This document shows, piece after piece, positions 24,735 to 31,893 of a DNA stretch of 64,000 nt. How positions within the stretch are numbered: position 1 is the stretch's first letter; each line of letters opens with the position of its first letter. The notes under the pieces were generated by a model. The model saw only the letters and a program-made list of their open reading frames with translations. It searched no databases and was not told where the DNA came from. Origin of the DNA: an uncultured Bacilli bacterium (GTDB lineage Bacteria > Bacillota_I > Bacilli_A > RF39 > UBA660); NCBI GenBank assembly GCA_934098485.1, contig CAKOOH010000006.1, positions 1 to 64,000 of the forward strand, in the 5' to 3' direction. The translations under genes were made by a program, and so were the position numbers.

Positions 24735-25491
24735 TTTGACCACTTTTACTTACATCATTTGTCTTAGTATATTTACTAAAACCTTCTTTTTCAATATCTT
24801 CCGCAAGGGTAATATCTCCTGATTTAACTATTTGGCCATCATATAAAATATGTACATAATCAGTATCTAATAGTTTTAATAATTCTGGGTGATGGGAAAC
24901 GATTAAAATGCTTACATCTCTTTCTTTTTTGTATTCATTTAAACTATTACAAACTGTTTTTAAACTATCAACATCTAATCCACTATCAAGTTCATCTAAA
25001 ATAATTAGTTTTGGTTCTAACATCCATAAATGAAGAAGTTCATTTTTCTTTTTTTCTCCTCCACTCATCCCTTCATTAATTCCTCTATGAATAAAACTTT
25101 TAGGTATATTTAATTTTTGACATATTTCTTCCATTTTTTTATTAAATTCAAATATAGAAACTACTTTACCGGTTTTCTCTGTTAAACTAGTTCTCAGCAT
25201 CTCCGCATTAGTTACCCCAGGGATTTCTATCGGACTTTGACTTAGCAAAAATATTCCTTTTTGACTTCTAATATTAACTGGCATTTTTAGTAAATCTTCC
25301 CCTAAAAAAGTAATTTTTCCGTCATTTACAACATAATTAGGATCTCCCATTATTGTTTTACAAATGGTACTTTTGCCAATCCCATTAGGTCCCATAATTG
25401 CATGAGTTTCATTCATATTTATTTCTAAATTAAAATTTTTAAGTATTTCTTTATCAAGAACGCTTACACTTAAATTTTCTATTTTTAGCAT
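24727..25491 (-). CDS. sufC: Fe-S assembly ATPase SufC
   Basis: ABC-type ATPase (254 aa) energising the SufBCD scaffold. Walker A GPNGIGKST near residue 35, signature MSGGEKKKNE near 145, Walker B LIILDELDSGLD near 165, H-loop VSHH near 205. First gene of sufC-sufD-sufS-sufU. Confidence 0.95.
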   Translation of the reverse strand: MLKIENLSVSVLDKEILKNFNLEINMNETHAIMGPNGIGKSTICKTIMGDPNYVVNDGKITFLGEDLLKMPVNIRSQKGIFLLSQSPIEIPGVTNAEMLRTSLTEKTGKVVSIFEFNKKMEEICQKLNIPKSFIHRGINEGMSGGEKKKNELLHLWMLEPKLIILDELDSGLDVDSLKTVCNSLNEYKKERDVSILIVSHHPELLKLLDTDYVHILYDGQIVKSGDITLAEDIEKEGFSKYTKTNDVSKSGQNE

Positions 25492-25561
25492 AATTAAACC
25501 ACCTAAATTAGTTTACCACAAAGTAAGTTAAAAAGAAAATATTTTAAAGAAAGTAATAATA

Positions 25562-25602
25562 TAAAAAAAAGAGCAAAATTACTCTTCTGTACCCTTTTGC
25601 TC
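25562..25602 (-). terminator. ftsK terminator
   Basis: GAGCAAAA and TTTTGCTC arms flank a long loop over the gene end, followed by TTTTTTTTAT on the minus strand. Confidence 0.7.
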
Positions 25603-27828
25603 CATTTTTACTAATACTTCTCTTGGTTTAGAACCATTGGCTGGTCCGATAATGCCTCTTTCTTCTAATAAATCTACTATTCTAGCTGCTCTATTATAAC
25701 CTAATCTAAATCTTCTCTGTAGTAAAGAAGCACTTACTTTTCCTGTCTGAATAGCAAAATCTACTATTTCATTATATAGTGGATCATCATACTCTTCTTT
25801 AGGACTATTTGCTCCTGCCATATGATTATCATCCATTTCTGTTATTGAATTATCATATCTCGCGACTTGTTCTTTACAAACATAATCGATTAATCTTTGG
25901 GTTTCTTCATCAGATATAAATGTTCCTTGAATTCTTACTGGTGTATTATCTCCCATTGGTTTATAAAGCATATCGCCTTTACCAAGTAACTTTTCGGCTC
26001 CTGACATATCTAAAATCGTTCTTGAATCGATTGAAGATGCTACCGCAAATGATATACGTGATGGAATATTTGCTTTTACTACTCCCGTAATAACATCGGT
26101 TGATGGTCTTTGTGTAGCTACAATTAAGTGAATGCCAGCTGCTCTTGCCATCTGCGTAATTCTCATAATGGAATCTTCTACTTCTTTTGCTGCCACCAGC
26201 ATTAAATCTGCAAGTTCATCAATGATAACTAAAATATAAGGCATCTTTGCTACATCTGTACCATTGGCTTTATTATTCTTTTCTATCATTTCATTATAAC
26301 CAGAAATATTTTTAACATTTGCATCACTAAATACATCATATCTTCTTTCCATTTCGGCTACAATTTTTTGTAAAGCAATATTAGCCTTTTTAGGATCACT
26401 TACTACTGGACAAAGTAAATGTGGTATTCCATTATAATTAGATAATTCTACCTTTTTAGGATCCACTAAAACAAGTTTTATTTCATCTGGTCTCATAAAC
26501 ATTAATATAGAAGCAATAAAACTATTAATACAAACAGATTTACCACTACCAGTTGAACCTGCTACTAACAAGTGAGGCATTTTAGATAAATCAGCACAGC
26601 ACGTTCTGCCCATTAAATCTTTTCCTAAAGCCACTAAAATCTTCGCATCTTGCATTGATTTAGGAACACTATTAAGTACTTCTCTAATAGGCACAGAAGC
26701 AATATTTTTATTAGGAATTTCAATTCCAACCGTACTCTTGCCCGGAATTGGCGCTTCAATTCTAACATCTTTAGCAGCAAGGGCTAAAGCAATTTCTTTA
26801 CTTATACTAGTAATGCGGCTAACTTTAGTTCCTGCTTTAATTTCTACTTCAAACTGTGTAACCGCCGGTCCTTCATGAATTTCTACCACTTTACCGGTTA
26901 TTTGAAAATCTGCAAGTACTTTCTCTAAAGCGATTCTATTCGTATTTAAAAATTCTGTTGTATTCATTTTTCCTTGTTTCTTTAAAGGGTTAAGAATATC
27001 TATCGATGGAAGTTTATACTCACCATTCGTACTATTTTCGATTTTGACTGGCGCTACTGGCACACTTTCTTCTCTTTCTGCGTATTCTTCACTATGGTAA
27101 TTTCTCATATCATCACTTGAAGTAATAATAATTTTCTTCTCTTTTTCTGGCGATGCCGGTATCGTTTTTAAATTAACTTCTTCATCATCATCTTCATCAT
27201 CATTATCCTCTGATGGTTTAAACACTTTACTGCCTTCAATACCCTCACCGAACTTTTTAAATCCTTTAATAATTTTCTTAAAAATATCCGCTAAAGATAC
27301 ATTAAGTGCCATTATTAGTCCAAAAACACCTACAACACTTAAAATAATATAAGTACCCTTTAAATCAAACAAATTTACAAAAGCATAAGCAAAAAATGCT
27401 CCAATAATACCTCCACCTGTTTGACTTAAATTAATATACGATGCATCATTAATCGTATTCATAAAATTATCAATCGTATTTTGAAAAACGGCTTTATTCT
27501 TAATTACATCTGCTTCTGACAAATAATCTATATGGGCAAACGCTAAAAGCGCTATAAGAAGTAAATATAGCCCAATTAATCTACTGTTAAAAAACTTCGG
27601 CAAATCTCTTTTAATAATCATATATAAACCTAATATCATTAATAAAATAATCGCAATTGCCCACCAAGTTCCCATTAAAAAAATCGCAAAAGATTTTATA
27701 ATATGACCAACTGGTCCAAAAGAACCTATTCCAATTATACTTATAAGAACAAATATTAATCCTGTAAGTTCTGAACTAAACTTTACTTTTGAACCACTAT
27801 CTTGTTTACTTTTTTTCTTCTTAGCCAT
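25579..27828 (-). CDS. ftsK: DNA translocase FtsK/SpoIIIE
   Basis: 749 residues: four N-terminal membrane spans (about 20-185), an acidic linker, the RecA-like motor (Walker A AGSTGSGKS near 428, Walker B VLVIIDELADLM) and the C-terminal winged-helix gamma domain (SLLQRRFRLGYNRAARIVDL). It pumps chromosomal DNA through the closing septum, reading polar motifs by the gamma domain. Single gene with its own promoter and terminator. Confidence 0.96.
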   Translation of the reverse strand: MAKKKKSKQDSGSKVKFSSELTGLIFVLISIIGIGSFGPVGHIIKSFAIFLMGTWWAIAIILLMILGLYMIIKRDLPKFFNSRLIGLYLLLIALLAFAHIDYLSEADVIKNKAVFQNTIDNFMNTINDASYINLSQTGGGIIGAFFAYAFVNLFDLKGTYIILSVVGVFGLIMALNVSLADIFKKIIKGFKKFGEGIEGSKVFKPSEDNDDEDDDEEVNLKTIPASPEKEKKIIITSSDDMRNYHSEEYAEREESVPVAPVKIENSTNGEYKLPSIDILNPLKKQGKMNTTEFLNTNRIALEKVLADFQITGKVVEIHEGPAVTQFEVEIKAGTKVSRITSISKEIALALAAKDVRIEAPIPGKSTVGIEIPNKNIASVPIREVLNSVPKSMQDAKILVALGKDLMGRTCCADLSKMPHLLVAGSTGSGKSVCINSFIASILMFMRPDEIKLVLVDPKKVELSNYNGIPHLLCPVVSDPKKANIALQKIVAEMERRYDVFSDANVKNISGYNEMIEKNNKANGTDVAKMPYILVIIDELADLMLVAAKEVEDSIMRITQMARAAGIHLIVATQRPSTDVITGVVKANIPSRISFAVASSIDSRTILDMSGAEKLLGKGDMLYKPMGDNTPVRIQGTFISDEETQRLIDYVCKEQVARYDNSITEMDDNHMAGANSPKEEYDDPLYNEIVDFAIQTGKVSASLLQRRFRLGYNRAARIVDLLEERGIIGPANGSKPREVLVKMEQKGTEE

Positions 27829-27845
27829 CTTACTTCACCACTTTA

Positions 27846-27874
27846 ATTATATACCATATATATATCTTTTGCAA
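27846..27874 (-). promoter_or_regulatory. ftsK promoter
   Basis: TTGCAA (27874-27869), a 17-bp spacer and TATAAT (27851-27846), overlapping the frr terminator tail. Confidence 0.7.
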
Positions 27875-27915
27875 AAGAAAAAGAACAAGTTAGACAGTCA
27901 TTAGTTCTTGTTCTT
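27873..27915 (-). terminator. frr terminator
   Basis: AAGAACAAG and CTTGTTCTT arms around a 17-base loop, then TTTCTTTT on the minus strand. Confidence 0.8.
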
Positions 27916-28429
27916 TAATTTTTAATTTTTCATCAACTTCTTTATTATATTTATTAATTAATTCTTGAATGTCATCATAATATCTATTTTGTTCATCTTC
28001 TGGCAATTCACTTTTTTTAACACTATTTCTAGCATCTTCTCTAGCATTTCTAAGTGCAACTTTAGCATCTTCACCCATTGCTTTAACTTGCTTAACATAA
28101 TCTTTTCTTTTTTCTTCCGTAAGTTCTGGAATTGTTAAAATAACCATTTCGCCGTTATTTGTTGGCGTAATTCCTAAATTAGCCTCATGAATAGCCTTTT
28201 CAATATCTTTAACAATGCTTCTATCAAAAGGTTTAATAAAAAGTTGTCTTGCTTCAGGAACTGTAATATTTGCTACACTCTGTAAAGGTGTAGGTGCTCC
28301 ATAATAAGAAACCATAATTCCATTAAGCATAGATGGATTAGCTCTTCCAGCTCTAACATTTAAAAATCTATATTCCATATTTTCTATTGCTTTTTGCATT
28401 TTAACTTCTGCTTCATTTAATATATCCAT
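27890..28429 (-). CDS. frr: Ribosome recycling factor
   Basis: 179 residues, mimics tRNA and, with EF-G, splits post-termination ribosomes. RAGRANPSMLNGIMVSYYGA and the ends of the three-helix bundle are recognisable. In most Bacilli frr follows pyrH and precedes uppS; here both links are broken. Confidence 0.96.
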   Translation of the reverse strand: MDILNEAEVKMQKAIENMEYRFLNVRAGRANPSMLNGIMVSYYGAPTPLQSVANITVPEARQLFIKPFDRSIVKDIEKAIHEANLGITPTNNGEMVILTIPELTEEKRKDYVKQVKAMGEDAKVALRNAREDARNSVKKSELPEDEQNRYYDDIQELINKYNKEVDEKLKIKEQELMTV

Positions 28430-28464
28430 AATTTTCTCTCCTTATAAATATTATTCCATAAAAC

Positions 28465-28773
28465 TTAAATTAACGCAAGAATTAAAAACGCCATAAAAAG
28501 CCCAACTACCAAAGAAATCTCAATAATAGATAAAGTTAAAACCAAACCACTTTTATTAGCTTTATCACTCATGCGCATTTGTAAAACTTTATTCGTATTT
28601 TCTTTTTCTCTTTGAAGTGCTTTTTCACTTTTCTCTCTAACCTTGGCATCATATAAAGAAACAATATCATTCCATCTCGGATTAACTTCATCCATACTTT
28701 TTACTTTTAACACAAACACATCAAGCATTTGCTGTTCTTCAAAAGTTATACCTTTATTTTCTTCATTAGGCAT
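28465..28773 (-). CDS. Tail-anchored small protein of unknown function
   Basis: 102 residues: a charged, probably coiled-coil N-terminal part (E/K/R-rich to about residue 75) and a C-terminal membrane span (about 78-102, IEISLVVGLFMAFLILALI). No recognised family. It overlaps the preceding gene by eight bases and is spaced 35 bases from frr. Confidence 0.65.
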   Translation of the reverse strand: MPNEENKGITFEEQQMLDVFVLKVKSMDEVNPRWNDIVSLYDAKVREKSEKALQREKENTNKVLQMRMSDKANKSGLVLTLSIIEISLVVGLFMAFLILALI

Positions 28774-29101
28774 TTAAGTCCATCCTTTCTACGATATCTT
28801 CCATTTTTTCCGTTAATTTTTTATATTCACTAGGACTAAGCGGTTCATCATTACATAATTTTTTTAATATTTCCTTCACATCTAAATCACTATTTCCATT
28901 TAATGCTAATAACTTATCTGTAATTATAGTTTTAAGCAAAAGAAAATCTTTTAAATCTTGGCCATTACTCTCTGCTTCATACTCTTCTATTGCATCAAAC
29001 AAACAATTTAAATAATTATAATCACTTGTATTATTTACATAATCAAAAACGTCTTTTAAATTAACAATTTTTCCATTTACAATATTTATTTTAGGTTCCA
29101 T
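28766..29101 (-). CDS. Hypothetical acidic protein
   Basis: 111 residues, soluble, acidic and helical, no known motif. It lies between the prepilin gene (1-base overlap) and the tail-anchored protein gene (8-base overlap), so the three form a tight operon and may share a task, perhaps related to the pilin-like protein. Confidence 0.65.
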   Translation of the reverse strand: MEPKINIVNGKIVNLKDVFDYVNNTSDYNYLNCLFDAIEEYEAESNGQDLKDFLLLKTIITDKLLALNGNSDLDVKEILKKLCNDEPLSPSEYKKLTEKMEDIVERMDLNA

Positions 29102-29670
29102 TATATTCTCCCTTTTTGATAATAACCAAACGTTCCCTTTTTCGTTTTTACTATTAAATTATAACCATCAGATGAAGTTAAAGGAACTTTATTTTTTACT
29201 TTTCTTAGATAATTAATTGTTGATCCATCTAATGTAAGTAAAATGCTTTCATTAGTATCAGGACTTACATAATCTGTTAAATCTAATATCGTACGTTTCG
29301 TATAATAAATTTTGCTAACATCAAGTGTTCTAAATGCTTCAATTTCTTCTTTAACTTTTTGATCATTTAAATCAAGCGTATAATCACCGCATAATATATC
29401 TTCCCAGCATGTTTTAACCCATACATTGTCTTCTTCTGTTAAATCTATTTCCATATAAACAGCGCCATCTTCTAAAGTGTAATTATCAACTACAAAAGGA
29501 GCAATATATTCTGCTTTAAACGAGTTTTCAGCATTATTATTTAAATCGGTACTATTAATTCTCTGAATTAAATTAGCATAAGTTCTATAAATCGATAATA
29601 TGCCTACACATAAAATGCATATTACAATTATCGTTTCAAGTAGTACAAAACCACTCTTATTCTTAACCAT
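29101..29670 (-). CDS. Type IV prepilin-like protein
   Basis: 189 residues starting with a short basic leader and GFVLLETIIVICILCVGILS, a class III (type IV pilin) signal with cleavage before Phe and Glu at +5. The rest is extracytoplasmic with a CWEDILCG cysteine pair near 90. Similar to minor (pseudo)pilins of competence or type II systems. No prepilin peptidase, ATPase or other pilus gene is in the window. Confidence 0.75.
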   Translation of the reverse strand: MVKNKSGFVLLETIIVICILCVGILSIYRTYANLIQRINSTDLNNNAENSFKAEYIAPFVVDNYTLEDGAVYMEIDLTEEDNVWVKTCWEDILCGDYTLDLNDQKVKEEIEAFRTLDVSKIYYTKRTILDLTDYVSPDTNESILLTLDGSTINYLRKVKNKVPLTSSDGYNLIVKTKKGTFGYYQKGRI

Positions 29671-29749
29671 TTTAAATTATCACCCACTTCAAATGATATT
29701 TATTATCCAAAACTACCTATTCTAATAAACATTATATAATAAAAAGACT

Positions 29750-29775
29750 TTAAAAAAAAGACTAAAAATAGTCTT
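29750..29775 (-). terminator. Terminator of the spoVID-ysxE transcript
   Basis: AAGACTA and TAGTCTT arms, 4-base loop, then TTTTTTTT on the minus strand, about 200 bases after the ysxE stop. The minus-strand transcript would run antisense through the plus-strand gene at 29824. Confidence 0.75.
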
Positions 29776-29823
29776 AAATCGCAAAACAGTCTAAATAAAC
29801 ATATATTATTATAGGTGATAAAA

Positions 29824-30018
29824 ATGTGTCCAAACAACAATAATTATAACCCTTTTAGAGGCATCTGGTCATTTCTTTGGTTTTTAATTTTATGTACATT
29901 AATATTCTATCAAACTATTATAACTTTTTTCTTTCCTTTAAGATGGAATATTATTATTTTACTAATTGAAGTATTTTTACTATTCTTTCTTCTCTACCGC
30001 ATAATATGGCCTTATTAG
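29824..30018 (+). CDS. Small two-span membrane protein
   Basis: 64 residues beginning MCPNNNNYNPFRGIWSFLWF, with two hydrophobic helices. AGGTG lies 7 bases before the ATG (a GTG nine bases earlier is also in frame but has no SD). It is one of few plus-strand genes, and its last 39 bases overlap the 3' end of ysxE on the other strand. No family recognised. Confidence 0.5.
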   Translation: MCPNNNNYNPFRGIWSFLWFLILCTLIFYQTIITFFFPLRWNIIILLIEVFLLFFLLYRIIWPY

Positions 30019-30858
30019 TTTTTCGGTTTTATCTATATAATCAATAAATTTACCGGCTATAATTGTATTATCAACTTCATTTTGCGTAAAATATTTTATA
30101 TCCGGCATGGAAATTACTATAAATAGTAATTTTTTTTCGGTATCATTAAGTTCAAATCTTTTCATGTATGCATCTAAAAATACTCTGAAATCATACTTAT
30201 TATAATCATTTTTATACAAGTTTATTATATCTAAAATCGGTGTATCAACCCTGTAATTATCCCAGCTAATAAAATACTTTTCTTTCCCCTCTAGAAAATG
30301 ATCTATACTTAAATTATTATGACAATAAACAACTCTTTCTTTATCTTCATCGATTGCTACTTTATACCATCTTTCTAATTCGGTATTTAAATAATCTATT
30401 AAAGCATCTATTCTTGACCTATTTCTTAAAATCAAATAGTATGATGGTTTCATATAATTATCAGCTTCTCCCCTTTTATAAAGTTCTTCAAAATATGATT
30501 CCATATACAAAACATTACCTTTAATATTCTCATATATTTCTTTTACATCATCTTTAACTTTAGTTTGAAAAAAAGCCGTTTTATAATGCAAATTTGCAAG
30601 TAATTCTGCCATATCCACACATTTTTGATTAACTGGCGTATTACCATCATTTACATACTCATAAACATAATTATCATCAAATTCATCTATTACTTTTGGA
30701 TAATTTCTAAAATTTCTTGAGTCTAAATAATCAAACAAAGACCTAATATCTTTCTTTTTTGATTTAATAACATATTTACCACTTTCAGTATCAACAATTT
30801 TGCTTTTACCCGCTATCGTAATTTTACTAGGATTAAATATTTCCCTATAATTCTTCAT
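29980..30858 (-). CDS. ysxE: CotS/YsxE-like kinase-fold protein
   Basis: 292 residues of the aminoglycoside-phosphotransferase-like fold used by spore-coat proteins CotS, YsxE and YutH. VVYCHNNLSIDHFL near residue 190 is the catalytic-loop equivalent (N instead of D) and FISWDNYRVDTPILDI near 208 the metal-binding part. In Bacillus ysxE directly follows spoVID, as here, with a 14-base overlap. Confidence 0.8.
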   Translation of the reverse strand: MKNYREIFNPSKITIAGKSKIVDTESGKYVIKSKKKDIRSLFDYLDSRNFRNYPKVIDEFDDNYVYEYVNDGNTPVNQKCVDMAELLANLHYKTAFFQTKVKDDVKEIYENIKGNVLYMESYFEELYKRGEADNYMKPSYYLILRNRSRIDALIDYLNTELERWYKVAIDEDKERVVYCHNNLSIDHFLEGKEKYFISWDNYRVDTPILDIINLYKNDYNKYDFRVFLDAYMKRFELNDTEKKLLFIVISMPDIKYFTQNEVDNTIIAGKFIDYIDKTEKLIRPYYAVEKKE

Positions 30859-31558
30859 TTTCAGGAATAATTAATTTCATATTAAGTTCTAAATTTTCAA
30901 AAGAATTATATTTCTTTAAAGTATTTAAACTTATTTTGTACATCGATGTAATACTTTCAATAGTATCATTCATAGTAACTGTATGAACATGATATTTAAT
31001 ATACTCTTCTTCTTCATTAATACTATTTAGTATCATATTTTCATCAATCTTTTTATCATCATTTTGATTTCTATCATCGATATTTTCTTTAGGCGTATCT
31101 TTTACTTTATCATCTACAGTTTTTTCTTCTTCCTTAGTTTTTTCATCTTTTACTTCATCAAGTAAACTTACTACTTCTACGGCTTTATTATTATCTAAAA
31201 ATTCATTTAGTTTATCTTCATCCGAAAATTCCAAAACTGCTTCGTCACCCTTAACTAAATATTCTACATGTACCGTAAGTTCATCTCCATTGTTAAAATC
31301 ATAACTAAAGTCGGTAATTTCTACATCAATCGTATCTAAATTAATATTACTTCTTATCTCATGATTAAAAGGAATTTTAAAACTAAAATCTTCTTTATTA
31401 ATACTTATTTCATGTAAACGATAATCACCAGAAATTATAAACTCGCCTTCTAAATTAGAACCGTTAATATCATAATTATGTTCTATACTTATACTTGTTA
31501 TTTCATGTATAGTCGATTTAAATAAAAACTCCCTATCAATAGTAAAAACTTCATTCAT
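30845..31558 (-). CDS. spoVID: SpoVID-like LysM protein
   Basis: 237 residues: an N-terminal beta-rich domain (about 1-125, with repeated SISIEHNYDINGSNLEGEF-like strands as in SpoVID/DUF3794 proteins), an acidic linker, and a C-terminal LysM (about 190-235, YHVHTVTMNDTIESITSMYK). SpoVID organises coat encasement in Bacillus. Shorter than Bacillus SpoVID, but the partner gene and domain ends match. Confidence 0.78.
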   Translation of the reverse strand: MNEVFTIDREFLFKSTIHEITSISIEHNYDINGSNLEGEFIISGDYRLHEISINKEDFSFKIPFNHEIRSNINLDTIDVEITDFSYDFNNGDELTVHVEYLVKGDEAVLEFSDEDKLNEFLDNNKAVEVVSLLDEVKDEKTKEEEKTVDDKVKDTPKENIDDRNQNDDKKIDENMILNSINEEEEYIKYHVHTVTMNDTIESITSMYKISLNTLKKYNSFENLELNMKLIIPENEEL

Positions 31559-31624
31559 ATAATCAGTCCTTTCTAACCAAATATATGCATTATCAAAAGA
31601 AAAAGAACCATCAATGTAGTTCCA

Positions 31625-31783
31625 TTATTCATTTATTACATAAGAATCACTTGAAGTCCCAGTTCCTTTAGATATTTCCATTATTTCCGGTGTTCTCACT
31701 TATGATAAACTTAAGCCTATCGTCATTGTTAAAGCAATAATTAATATGAGTACTTTTACATTATTTTTTCTTATGCTATTCAT
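31625..31783 (-). pseudogene. Internally deleted surface-family gene
   Basis: From ATG 31783 the frame reads MNSIRKNNVKVLILIIALTM, continues through the rest of the signal to LSLS, hits TAA, and then, in the same frame, continues as VRTPEIMEISKGTGTSSDSY to the family tail VINE and a stop. The promoter cassette, leader, signal and C-terminal tail are all present but some 600 codons between them are gone. A deletion of the whole body is the simplest explanation. Confidence 0.85.
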
Positions 31784-31809
31784 AAAATATCACCTTATAT
31801 TTTCTATAT

Positions 31810-31836
31810 ATTGTACTAATACCCCCCCTATGTCAA
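31810..31836 (-). promoter_or_regulatory. Cassette promoter with a G7 tract before the relic
   Basis: TTGACA (31836-31831), a 15-bp spacer holding seven G (31822-31828), and TACAAT (31815-31810). Confidence 0.75.
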
Positions 31837-31851
31837 GTTAATATTGTGTAT

Positions 31852-31881
31852 GCAAAAAGTCTATGGCATTAACCATAGACT
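31852..31881 (-). terminator. lon terminator
   Basis: AGTCTATGG and CCATAGACT arms with an 8-base loop including TTAATG, then TTTTTGC on the minus strand, right after lon. Confidence 0.8.
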
Positions 31882-31893
31882 GTAAAATAAAGA

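Larger units (their letters stand above)
31799..31881 (-). repeat. Copy 3 of the promoter-terminator cassette repeat
   Basis: Nearly identical to 46-146 and 10900-10986, with a few substitutions (TACAAT for TATAAT). It links lon to the surface-gene relic. Confidence 0.85.
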
